From: Lenisia limosa
Taxonomy: Eukaryota > Breviatea
Assembly (NCBI GenBank): GCA_001655205.1
Contig: LPNZ01006560.1
Location: forward strand, 1-58,352
DNA length: 58,352 nucleotides
Reading direction: 5' to 3'
Shown here: in pieces, positions 23,290 through 33,845 of the stretch
How positions within the stretch are numbered: position 1 is the stretch's first letter
Layout of the letters: each line of letters opens with the position of its first letter
The notes under the pieces: generated by a model
Told to the model about the DNA's origin: nothing
Database searches by the model: none
The model's input: only the letters and a program-made list of their open reading frames with translations
Translations under genes and position numbers: made by a program

Positions 23290-25940
23290 ATGACTATTCA
23301 ACCCATTGCCCCCCCGCCCAATGGTCGGCGAAGAGGCAATCAACTTGCACCGATTGACCAACGGCCGCTTCCACCAATAGGAGGCAGCGGACCACCCCCT
23401 GCTGATGAGGACTTTTCACCTCCACCTGCTTATTCGCCTCCTTCCCCCAGTCCTGCCCCAGTGAGTTTGGATAAGATCATTAAATACATTATGTAAACGT
23501 TACATTTGTTAATTAAAAGGGTATTTTCATGTTCATTGTTCAGAAGTGAATGTTATTGAATTGGAATGTTACTGGGTCTGAGAATTTTTACGGCAAGCAC
23601 TCTCGAAAAAAAATCAAAAAAAAATATCACGAAACACTGTTGTGCTCTTATGTGGCTCTTATTTTTGTTTATGATATGAAAGCATGCGTCTGAATGATAG
23701 GCTGATATTCGACCCATTGTGTGGGCTTTGTAATTGACTAGGCCACCTCCGTCCCGCTGACGCCTGTTTCCCAAGCCCCAGCCAGCAGCAACCCCCCTCC
23801 CCCCAGCAATAATGGTAAGGTTATACAAGGAAAAGCATGGAGGGGTGGTCATACATATAATCAATATGCATTTAAGGAGGCAAGGTGATAGTATCGTGCT
23901 TTTTATGTAAGTCAAAATGTGGCATTGTAATACGTGCAGTATTAAATGAAACTGAGTGGAAAATTATTTCTTCATTGACGGCTTAGAAATGGAAGAGGTT
24001 CCCCTTGGCCCCCCTCAGTCTAACTCACAACCTCCTTCAAGTATGCTTGTTTTGTATGACAGATCTTAAGATCCATCTAATAAAACAGGACCTCCGCAAG
24101 GCTTTCAACCCCCGCCCCAGCAAGGTTATCAGCCCGCACCCCAACAAGGATTTCAGCCCCCATCCACACAAGGGCAATATGCTTCTGGTTATCCTGCTGT
24201 ATGTTTTTGATCAATACCTTCAATCTTTTGCGTTTGTGANNNNNNNNNNNNNNNNNNNNNNNNNNNNNNNNNNNNNNNNNNNNNNNNNNNNNNNNNNNNN
24301 NNNNNNNNNNNNNNNNNNNNNNNNNNNNNNNNNNNNNNNNNNNNNNNNNNNNNNNNNNNNNNNNNNNNCTTTCAGTATCTTTCATAATTAGAATGCCTTA
24401 TTAACGTGTTTATTATACTAATTATTAACACAACAGGTATTCCTTCCAACATCCTGGAGCAGTTCCTGTTGCGGGCGGCATGGCCATAGCACCTGGTGGC
24501 CCACCCCCTCCTGGCATGCCTCCCCCACCGAGCTACTCCCCAATGGCTGTAGGTTCCAAATCTCTGATTATCTACTCAAAGAACAAATAAATGATATTGA
24601 TGCCGTTTATTTATTTACTAATCGCTACGGTTGAGGGAGCTAAAACCACAGAGTATATCCTTCGTTTTTTTGCCTCACTTTTTAGCAATACAATCCACCG
24701 AGGGTGCCTTTGAGTCAAAGGGTTACAACGAAACCTGAGTATAGTATGAAGGGGTGTTTTGCATTGGACAAGGATGTGAAGTTGACCCATCAGAGCAACT
24801 TCATAAGATGGCCGTGCATAAGTCAACTATGCTCATTGACGTTGGGCCTGATACCCTTCTTTTCTGCCCGGCCTTGCTTACTGCTTATCAGGTAATCTAA
24901 TGTGGCAGAAGACGCGTATTCAGTCAGTATTAACAGTATATTATACAATATGCATATATCGATATAAGCTATCATATCATAAGTAAAGCTGTGTGCACAG
25001 AGTTGTAGGCAAATGATTGGGTGTTAATCTTTTACTATAATCCAATATCACTGTCTCTTCTTTCATCAATGCTGTGTTCAGTTGACCTAGTTGAAACAAT
25101 ACCTATTAACTTTTCGTTTTGTAGTCTGGAGCTTTAGGAGTGAACGCACGATTCTTTCATCTCTACACCAACAAGCTGGTATGGAAAGGTTTCCCCCCTT
25201 GCTTTGTTTAACCAACTTGTTTCTGTGGCTTACTTCTTAGAATAATGTGTTTTACTTCAACCATCCGAGTCTCTTGCAACAGTCTATTCTCACAAACCTC
25301 ATGTTACAACATGTGTTCTCTCTCATTAAACAGTCAGATATGGCAGTAAGTGGAAAAGGGAGCGCAGTTAGTGAAGAGTTTAACTCTTTAGTGTGAAGTG
25401 ACCAACATGGATTTCGAAGATATTGCAAAACAGCACATCACCACTCGAACGCGAATGTACATCCATTACAAAGGACAGTTTGCGGGTAACGAGTTGTATT
25501 GCTTCGTATTTTACCAAGTACTTACTCATTACTTAGCTATTTGTGCCACTTTGAACCAGTCAACAAGCTGATGACAAAATCAGTTTTTGTGGATCTGCAC
25601 AATGGAGTTGTTCGTTCCAATCGACATAAGAAGGTGATAGTTCCCTTCGTTATTGGAGCAATTATTTTGCTTTAGGTTCTTTGTTTTTTATTGTTTTCCC
25701 TTTTGACATTTTCACTTTTTATGATACATCATATATAGTATATATGATATATATATATATATCAAGTACTATATCGATTACAAGATGCAAGTATCCGATA
25801 AAAAAGAAGTACCTTCCACATCAGTTACACAAGATATTGATTATGGCATTTGCTTTACTCTGATAGCTTTCTGCGAGCTTCATAATAACATAACCAGCTA
25901 TTCAATGAGCTTGGTAAGTTTACGCCTTCCCTCCAAATAG
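23290..25940 (+). CDS. Proline-rich protein with an unrecognised C-terminal domain
   Basis: Start ATG 23290 (MTIQPIAPPPNGRRRGNQ). The first half is low-complexity Pro/Gln-rich: PPPADEDFSPPPAYSPPSPS, then repeats of the type (P)QQG(F/Y)QP at about 24090-24180 (RPPQGFQPPPQQGYQPAPQQ), and GGPPPPGMPPPPSYSPMA after gap 24240-24368. The second half is a folded-looking region in small exons: VGPDTLLFCPALLTAYQ, GALGVNARFFHLYTNKLNNV, HPSLLQQSILTNLMLQHVFS, MDFEDIAKQHITTRTRMYIH, VNKLMTKSVFVDLHNGVVRS and a likely end at SYSMSLVSLRLPSK plus TAG (25938-25940). Pro/Gln-rich N-termini like this occur in vesicle-coat and membrane-trafficking proteins, but no motif supports an assignment. The 230-nt intron at about 24893-25123 holds a dispersed repeat. 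Confidence 0.5.
24986..25053 (+). repeat. Dispersed repeat family B, copy 2 (in intron of proline-rich gene)
   Basis: The fullest copy: AAAGCTGTGTGCACAGAGTT, then GTAGGCAAATGATTGGGTG and TTTTACTATAATCCAATATC. The left part matches 11821-11860; both ends match the reverse complement of 31554-31614. Confidence 0.75.
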
Positions 25941-25950
25941 TCCTGAAAGG

Positions 25951-28277
25951 TCACCACTTATCACCAATTACCATAGATTCCTTATAAGATTCAGGGAGGA
26001 TTCTGGGCATTTGTACGTTTTCAGGACAGCGAAATGTCAAATGAAGCACGTTGGTGACTTCCTGCTGTGTCACAAACAGAAATGAGACAACGATACTTTT
26101 AGGATATTGTGTTTGTACTTACATGGCTAATATTTTCTTCCGGTCGGGTCACATCCGCAATCTAAAGGAGTTAAAAGTCATTTTGCTCTGTTGATGAAAA
26201 ATAATCTCTGGCAGGCTTCCCCTCAAACCACTTTGATGTGAATGAGGTTTTTATTAGTGTAAGTGACAGAAGAAGTAAATGTTAGAATATCAGCAACATG
26301 GACTGGGCGGTGGAACGTACTGGATAGTGAAGTCATACCATGATTGCTCCTCTTACACTCTGTCCAAAGCATGGAACACTGGTCTCTTCAAAGGGGTACT
26401 GAAGAGGTAGGAAGTTGAATAAGCAAGTTCGAATCCTGGTATGTGAATTGTTTTCAGCTAAAAGATACCTTTTCTCATTAGGAAGCCACCAAATATGGTA
26501 CCCTGAGGGTTGGTATCTTGGCGTTGGCACAGATGTGTGGATGTCAGACGTGTACTGGACATCGGAACAAGGGACTTGTCTCCTTTCTCGGCCTGGACTG
26601 GTCACCTATCACTGAACAAGAACAAAAAAACATCATGGCAACCTTGACGAAAAGTCCATGGATTAAAGCGGCTTCGTCAGCGGAAGGCGGCACGGAGTCC
26701 AGTGACTTGGTCCGCTCCACTTTCAGACGGGCCTGTGACGGTCACAAAAAGCGAAATTAAAAGTGGAGTTTGTCAACAACAAAACAAGACTGTTCCTTTT
26801 TCAATGGTTAATAGATGACCATACAGTGGTTCGAAAACTTGAGGTTGAAAGTTGCATACCTTGTTTTCTTCTCCTTGTACGTGCCATTCACGCTCAAGTG
26901 CTGTTTGGGGCTCAAGTTTATTTACTAAACCGGGTGAATGGATACATGAGGTATTGTTGGAAGGAGCATAGTTCCCACAAACATAGAACGGGTTTCCCAG
27001 TATGCTTGTCAATTCCAACCTTGAAGATGACAAATAAGAGCAAAGGTACTTGATTCATATGGGGGAAAGCAAAATAAAAAAGGTATGTGGATCTCAACCC
27101 TGGGCACAGCATACCATAGTCAGAACAGCCTCGACACAAGGAGACGCTCCATCCTCCTGGGGACTGATCTCGACTCTCACCTGCCAAATAAGGACGATTA
27201 AGGCAATCGCCTACAACAGCCGAAGAACTTCCGACATGCACAGTGCATCCTTGGATGACGTAATCTTTGTCCAGTGACACACGCTCATTATACACAATCT
27301 CGTCAACCGATGCTGAAATGCCAGTAAGCGTGGGTTGCTGCTCACAAACCTGTCACCATCGTCACTGGCCATAAGGGGTCAATTCCAACATGTTTGTACA
27401 CAATGCTAGAAAAATCAAACACATAAGGCCAAACTGAAGAAACTGTTCAAATGCCGCTCAATTCTTACCTTCCAGCCATACTATCAATGTCTTCTAATAA
27501 GAGTCCAAACCTCACCTACGACAGTCATGTAGCAAATTGCATTGTTACAAAGAGTCCTTAGAAATACGTTTCCTACCAGTCCATAAGGGTTGACATACTG
27601 CTTTGCAAGTTTTTCGTTTGATTTGAGATCAAGCTGGGTTGTATGAGATGTTTGATCCTAACCTTCAAGAAAATAGGAGGTTAAAGATTGGTATTCCTCA
27701 AAAGCGCGAAGGCTATTGTAATTTTGAGACCTACACTCAAACATGCCCATGAGTCAGACGGGTGCTTTGTGATAGGGGCGGGCCGTTGATTGATGGAGTC
27801 GTCAAAGTTCTCCATCAAAGATGAGATCGCCTAAATGGTGACAAGAAATGTGAAACTGACAACAGAAAAATAACCAAGTATCCCATATACCTTGCTTTTT
27901 CGCTCCCTTTTTGACTAAAAATTGTGAGAAGAGACGGGAAATAAACAGCATGATGTAAAAAGGTTCATACTAATTAATTATATTCAATCAGCCTAATACA
28001 GCTTTGGCTTTAAAGTAGGAATTTCAATTTCATCCGCCCAAAATGCAACATTCCGAAAAACAAATGCAAACCCAATGCAAACCTGAAAAAAATCATTCCT
28101 CTGCTTTTCTCTAATGACAGGATCTGCAGAAAGTTCGAGAGAAGGGGTTGTCTGTGCACTTTCAATGATTGTTTTTGAGATAGTTCCAAAGCACCGAAGA
28201 GTAATAGGTCTAAGAATTGAATGCGCAATTGGCCGGATCACTTTACTTGTATTTAATACATAATTCATGATGAACAA
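25951..28277 (-). CDS. ACOT9: Acyl-CoA thioesterase, ACOT9-type double hotdog, mitochondrial
   Basis: Hydrolyses acyl-CoA to free fatty acid and CoA. The start at 28277 gives an Arg-rich, acid-poor presequence (RPIAHSILRPITLRCFGTIS) fitting mitochondrial targeting. Spliced exons: MENFDDSINQRPAPITKHPS; AKQYVNPYGLVGNVFLRTL; VRFGLLLEDIDSMAG; TGISASVDEIVYNERVSLDK then DYVIQGCTVHVGSSSA (first hotdog, matching 'LLEDLD..AG' and 'VTASVDRI..DxxxxGxVTWVGxSS' of ACOT9); VRVEISPQEDGASPCVEAVL; VGIDKHTGKPV; EPQTALEREWHVQGEENK; RTKSLDSVPPSADEAALIHG; NPQGTIFGGFLMRK then AYSTSYLFSTPLKRPVFHAL (second hotdog, 'HGKIFGGFLMRQAFELA'); ILTFTSSVTYTNKNLIHIK; and HLTFRCPENVQMPRILPESY near the end, TGA at 25951-25953. 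The motif order is complete, so the gene looks intact. Its stop lies 10 bp from the convergent proline-rich gene. Confidence 0.85.
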
Positions 28278-28510
28278 GTAAAAAGAGTAAAAGAGTATTG
28301 TTATGTTTCACGAAAAAAGACAAGCATGGAGGGTATATTGTGGGCAATTTAACAAAAAAAAAAAGGCGTTTTAATGTCAGCACCGAGTAACTGCAGCCAA
28401 ACTGCAGCCATATTAACCAAGTATATTTACAGAAATTTCAACTTTCTTTTCGTTGCAAGTGACTTCTTCTACCGTCCCCTCCTGGCCCTTCTTGGTCACT
28501 ATCAAGCAAA
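28278..28510. promoter_or_regulatory. Short bidirectional promoter region
   Basis: 233 bases between divergent starts (ACOT9 at 28277 and the LRR gene at 28511). It has a poly-A run (about 28353-28363) and a CTGCAGCCAAACTGCAGCCA direct repeat of about 10 bp near 28390-28410. Confidence 0.45.
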
Positions 28511-31067
28511 ATGGAGATTACTAATGAGATATTAGTCACCGATTACCCCGATTTGGCAAAAACCAAAGATTTTCATCTCCAAAAGAAGGGTATCAAGAAG
28601 GTATGACTGGTTCTCTTAAAGTTTAAAGTGAGAAATTTCGGATCTTTTTAAGTGACTCTGATTCATACTTTTGGGGTAGTTTTAAGGAGTGTTATTTTGA
28701 TATTTGTCAGGTGGGTAACATTGCGAAATGCACATCAGCTCGAAAGATGTTCCTGCAAGGCAACTCGATCACAGCTCTTGGTGGACTGACTAGTCTCAAA
28801 ACTGTCACGTGGGTAGGGAATTTATTCTTGGATAAATCGATTTTTGGTTACTTGTTTTGTGGTATTCGATCTGGTTGTGAATGTTCGCCTTTGGTAATTT
28901 GCAGGATGCTTAACCTGAAGGAAAACCCCATGAAAAACTTCGGTGGTCTCAACAAAATGAAAGAAATTAACGTGGTTTGTTGGGGGAATTCTTGACCTTT
29001 TTGAAATGGGACATTTTGATGAAATTCAATCGTTATTTATGACGATCACAGCTCGATTTGAGTCATTGTGGTCTCAAAGAAGTCCCCGTTGAGGTTAGTG
29101 GGCATTTGACTTTTGCCCCATTATACNNNNNNNNNNNNNNNNNNNNNNNNNNNNNNNNNNNNNNNNNNNNNNNNNNNNNNNNTTCCAATGCTGTTTTCTT
29201 TATTTCCGATTCTAGGTTACAGCACTCCCCATTTTGAAGGCACTTGTGGCTGTCGACAACTCATTAACGGATCTGCCTGATCTCCAAACTTGTCCAGAGC
29301 TGAATAGCCTGAGTATGATATATTTTTTTTCCCTTACTTCTTTCTTCCTTTTTTGTTTTGAAATTTTGCGTTTCTCTTGTGATTGTGACGTAATTAATAA
29401 AAAAGTCTTCACTTCGGTCTAAAAAAAAAAAGACTATATTTGACAATATTATAAAACTATCAGTATTTTGCTGGACCTTTTTCGGACCAAAATGTAGCAA
29501 TAAAATTCTTGTGTGATTTATTTTCTTTGTCTTTGTTCATAGTTCCAGACAGCGCTGTTTTTTATTCTGTAGTTGTCTCGAGTAACAATCTTGGTAATTT
29601 GGCTGGCGTGCAGAACTGCCCTTTGATCTACAAGATCTCAGCATCTTCCAACAGTCTGTGTGAGTTTCCTGTTGTCCGTGGCTTCAAGAGCATGAAAGGT
29701 AGGATCTCTCTTTGTTTTCTTATCTCCTTCAGAACTGCGTTTGTCCAACAATCGCATTGCCAATATTCCGGAAGTGGAGTGTGCTGGCATGCCACATCTC
29801 AATATTCTTGATCTCGGAAATAACAACATCAAAACATTCGAAGACATCCAGGGCCTCAAGGCTTGTAAATTCCTCAGGTTTGTGCAATCTCGTAATACTT
29901 TGGAATGAGTGGAAGACTGAATGTTTAGGCAGCTCACTTTGAAAGGAAATCCGATTGCTGAGCTTCCCGATTATAAGGAGAAGGTTGGTTATCCTTTGTA
30001 TGGATTGGCTAATAGCTTACAGGTGATGGCACTGGTTCCTTCATTGAGAAGTCTGGACAATATCCGCGAGATTGGTTTGGGAAAGAAGGGACGTGAAACG
30101 GAGAGAGAAAAGAAGGAGCAGGATAAGAATGAGAAGAAAGCCAAATATATGGCCTTCAAGGAGGCGAAAAGAAAAGAGTACGAAGAAAAGACTGGAATGA
30201 AGGCTTTGGAAAAGGGAGAGATTTTGAAGAAGGTTAAGAAAGAAAAGGAAGAGAAGGTAAAGAAAATGAAGGATGATTACAAATCATTAGATAGAAAAGA
30301 GAGAAGACTCAATTACATGAAGAGAGAAACTGAAAAGGTCAAGAATGTTGAAGATGTTGAAAAGAGGAAAGAAGAGATTAAAGAAGAAGCCAGAAAGGAG
30401 TACGAGGAAGAGAAAGCTGCCAAATTGGCAAGGAAGGCCGAGAAGGAAAAGAAGAAGAAGAAAGACAGTCAAGAGGAGGAAGCCAAAAAGTTTGACCTCT
30501 TTGGGGACTCTGGGGAGAGTAGTGAGACTCCTGAAGATCTTTTCATGGGGGCGCAAGTGGAAGAGAAGAAAAAGAAAGAAAAAAAGAAGAAAGAAAAGAA
30601 GGAGAATAAAGAAAAGAAGGACAAGAAGGAAGAAATGCCCGTTGAAGAGAAGAAGGAAAAGAAGGAAAAAAAGAAGGACAAGAAAGAAAAGAAAGAGAAA
30701 CTGGAAGAAAAGAAGGCAAGGCAGGTGAGAAAAGACTTAAAGGCTTCTTTAAAGATGGAGAGTGCGTCTGTCAAGGTTGAACTTGGGGCCTTGCCTCAGG
30801 CTAAAAACTCGGAAGACATCGAGAAAAGAGTGGGCACTTGTTTTCTTTCTTTTCTTTTTACCTTCTTTTGAAATTCAACCACTTATATTTACAGGAGATC
30901 ATGAGACAATCAACTGGTGTTGCTAAGGTAGGAGGAAGATTGATTCTGATAATTTTCATGAAGCAGAGAGGAAGTATTATTCATTTTTTTAGATCCGAGG
31001 CAAGGCGGTGGAGCCAACATTTGATCCTTCTGCTTTGTCAAACGACGTTGAGGTCGACCAATGGTAA
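28511..31067 (+). CDS. Leucine-rich repeat protein with a long Lys/Glu-rich tail
   Basis: Start ATG 28511 (MEITNEILVTDYPDLAKTKD). SDS22-like LRRs of about 22 aa follow across short exons: ARKMFLQGNSITALGGLTSL, MLNLKENPMKNFGGLNKMKE, LDLSHCGLKEVPVEVTALPI, AVDNSLTDLPDLQTCPELNS, VSSNNLGNLAGVQNCPLIYK, LRLSNNRIANIPEV, LNILDLGNNNIKTFEDIQGL and an LRR cap LTLKGNPIAELPDYKEKV with MALVPSLRSLDNI. From about 30080 to 30830 comes a roughly 240-residue highly charged tail (KKEKKKKEKKENKEKKDKKE and similar) predicted as one long helix or disordered. The C-terminus is GKAVEPTFDPSALSNDVEVD plus QW and TAA. SDS22-like LRRs often bind phosphatase 1 or serve as axonemal or RNA-processing scaffolds; the sequence does not choose between these. 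Gap 29127-29182 lies in an intron. Confidence 0.75.
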
Positions 31068-31688
31068 CCCCCCCCCCCGTTTTCTTATAGTTTTCTATCA
31101 TCTATTGTCTAAATGCATATAGTGAAGCATATAAGATAATGGAGGGAGAAAAAATAAAACCAATTTAGCGAACATGGCGGATTCTTGAATACAATTAATT
31201 ATTACAAGACATTATCACAAATTACTCAAGGAGACGAAGGAACGCTCTTGAGAAAGAAACAACAGCCCAGCCCCAAAGCAGGCCGATACTAACAAAGAGA
31301 CTAGGAGGTTAGTAAGTTATATAATGACGAAAAAAGAAATATTAATCAAGCAAGTAAAAAAAGAGGTTTTCAATCCAACTAACAGAGGAACATGCCACCA
31401 TGGAGTAATCTGCTGAAGAACAACTTCAATTGAGTTGAACAGGCGGTATGACAGTTTTTCCAAAACTTAAAAGGTTAGAAATGTAATATTTCAAACTCCA
31501 CACACATTTTTAGAATGAAAAATAAAAAATAAGGTTGTGCCGTCCCTACCATCACGCTAATAGAGATATTGGATTATAGTAAAATATAAATTCATCCAAT
31601 CATTTGCCTTCACAGCTTTCTGAGTGCCTCCCAGTATAAGACTGTTTATTGCATTTTCTTCAATTTCATACGCAGCTTCCACACACTA
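31068..31688. other. Convergent intergenic region with a dispersed repeat
   Basis: About 620 bases between the LRR gene (+) and the thioredoxin-like gene (-). It starts with a run of C and holds the third copy of repeat family B (31554-31614). No gene seen. Confidence 0.45.
31554..31614 (-). repeat. Dispersed repeat family B, copy 3 (intergenic, inverted)
   Basis: Its reverse complement reads AAAGCTGTG, AAGGCAAATGATTGG and TTTTACTATAATCCAATATC, matching both ends of 24986-25053 with an 11-bp internal deletion. Confidence 0.75.
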
Positions 31689-33221
31689 TCACCACCAACT
31701 GAGAAGAAGGCTAGGGTAAGGGAAACTTTTTCGTGTCTTGAGAAGACCACTATTCAGAAGGTTCTCGGAGAACTAAGAAGTAAACATGGAAGTTAACTGG
31801 AAAGAGTAACACTAAGAAAACAGAAAATCCCACCTCCATGTCACCAAGTTTGTCGTATTGAAGCTGGAATTCTCCATCACGTGCAGCAACCAAGTAAGGC
31901 ATTGCAGCTAGGGCATGAGAACAGAACGCTGAGAATAAAGAGTCCGGTTTTAACTCACAAATGAGATTAGTTGCCTCCAAGAGGCCGAGTGTCAATTCCC
32001 GGTGTTCGAGAAGGAGAACGGCAATGCGATGACGTCCATGCTTCTGTCCAAGTTGGTTGTAGTCCTCAGCTGGGTTGTCACTTGAAAAAAACAAAACAAT
32101 ACTCTCAAGATGCACAGAAATGGAGTCCACTCGCTTGGAACGAATCTTGAACCTTACCAAATTTGGCACAGTCACTAGACCAGGCAGTACAGACGAGAAT
32201 CAGGCAAGTTTCAGAGTCACCATTACGATAAAGATTAAGAAGGTCGGCGGGCGAGTGGAGGACGGGAAGGGTGACTATACGGTTAGTTTGTACTCTTCCC
32301 AACGGCAATGTATCAACACTCGTCTCAGGCCTACATTTTGAAGCAACATCAGCGTTGAAGTTCTCAATTGAATATTTCGGTGCACCAATCGTGTCATCTT
32401 CTTAAGGGGTCAGCATTGATAGAAAAGGAATAATGCTTCAACAAACCGAAATCGTCTTCAGCAAGGCGTTCATTGAAAACGCTGGAGACCCATCTGGTGA
32501 GCTTCCTACACATTTAGCCCGAAACGTTTGATGGAAGTACTAACCTGACGGAGAGGGAGCGCGGGTTGGGGAAGATAAAAGTCTCGTCTCCACGGATAGC
32601 AATGATTTTCTATCAAGTTATAAGGGAAAGAAGTTGGAAAATAGCTGCCTGCTTGAATGTTCAATATTATTACACTTTACCCCAGAATACTGGATAACCA
32701 AGACTACTGTCGGAATAGGCACTGAAAATATTTGTGGCATCCATGTCATAAGACACATCCATGATGGCAAATCGAACCTAATGGCGGGGTTAAATAATAT
32801 TATACTGATGTTGGTGCATTCTGTTTTGGGGAAATAAGCCGAATCATATTACCAAGGGGAAATGGCTAAACTCACATCGGGGAAATACTCGAAACGAGAG
32901 TTAGCCACCTTCTCATAGTCTTTCTTTAAAATACTACACCATCCTAGAATGTCATTCAACAGAACTACTAAAGTGTAGTTGAAATTCCACGAAAGCCTAC
33001 CACATCTATGACCTTGAAGGAAGAGAACAATGGGATCAGGGTTGGCCTCGTCCCCAATGTACTTTTGGTAGTCAATAGGTGTGAAGAACTTGAGAATAAG
33101 TGCAAATGCAGCCACGGCTCACCTCAAGGCTTGACTGCTGAAACTGAATAATCAAACCAGCTGTAACCGCTAATGCTAGTATAATAGCGTAAAAGTTGGA
33201 CCCTAAGCTCCAGCTCAGCAT
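31689..33221 (-). CDS. Membrane-anchored protein with two degenerate thioredoxin-like regions (PDI-like)
   Basis: Start ATG 33219-33221; MLSWSLGSNFY, then a signal anchor AIILALAVTAGLIIQ. The next exons read FFTPIDYQKYIGDEANPDPI, VLFLQ joined to GWCSILKKDYEKVANSRFEY and RFAIMDVSYDMDATNIFSAY with SSLGYPVFW, resembling '[22 protein letters not shown]...VDxxxDxxLxxxYxIxGYPT'. The active-site CxxC is reduced to WCSIL, with one Cys only. A second stretch (CLILVCTAW, then EDYNQLGQKHGRHRIAVLLL) looks like another thioredoxin beta-alpha-beta unit with no CxxC. The end is near SFPYPSLLLSWW with TGA at 31689-31691. Likely an ER or secretory membrane protein with a structural or chaperone role rather than an oxidoreductase. 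The fold assignment is inference from pattern only. Confidence 0.45.
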
Positions 33222-33409
33222 ATTGTCCCTTCAAAAAGAAATCGCAATTCACTAAATTAACAGAGGAGCTAACTATTGTTTTATCAAATTCAATGGCCAG
33301 TATATTTCAGGTATAAGTATATATACTAGAAAAAGGTGGGGGAAAAAGGCAAGCGAGAGCGTGAGTGTAGTGGGGGATTTATATATAGTTATATATAACA
33401 TAAAAAAAT

Positions 33410-33481
33410 CGAGCACGGCAGGGATCGAACCTGCAGTCTCTTGATCCGTAGTCAAGCGCCTTTCCATTTGGCCACGCACCC
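33410..33481 (-). tRNA. trnR-ACG: tRNA-Arg (anticodon ACG)
   Basis: A 72-nt cloverleaf on the minus strand. The 7-bp acceptor is GGGTGCG with CGTGCTC (some G-U pairs) and discriminator G. The D arm is GCC/GGC, the anticodon stem CTTGA/TCAAG with loop CTACGGA giving anticodon ACG, the variable loop AGACT, and the T arm GCAGG-TTCGATC-CCTGC. No intron. ACG (inosine at position 34) is the usual eukaryotic decoder of CGU, CGC and CGA. It lies alone between protein genes. Confidence 0.93.
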
Positions 33482-33845
33482 GATAAGAATGGTTGAGCGA
33501 GATTCACTCCCGATGCAAGTTTAAGACAAAACGCCAAAAAAGTTCGTTTCTGGCGTCTTCCTGTCGTTTTTTAGATACATTTAGATGAAATAATTAAATT
33601 AAGCAAATAAAAACACAGTTTTAAGCACAAGCTTTGGTGATCTCTCTGACGGTTAGACCTTTCTTGTCCCGTACGCATAGTACTCTAGGTTCAAGATTAA
33701 AAAAAAAGGCTTAAGGGTAAGATGTTAAAATAGGATGAGGTTTCCGATCTTTATTAAGAAACAGCCGTTCCCTTCCCACCATTGTTGTCATAACTGTCAT
33801 ACCTCCTTCCTTGTTATACATCATATTTCAGAATCAAACAAAACA
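33482..33845. other. Intergenic region upstream of the disordered-protein gene
   Basis: 364 bases, AT-rich, between the tRNA and the next start codon. No further RNA gene or repeat recognised. Confidence 0.4.

Noticed and set aside
26418-26445. GTTCGAATCC resembling a tRNA T-loop
   Set aside because: No matching acceptor, D or anticodon stems around it, and it lies in an ACOT9 intron.
30345-30774. Long frames overlapping the Lys/Glu region on both strands
   Set aside because: They are by-products of the purine-rich repeat coding for the LRR protein tail.
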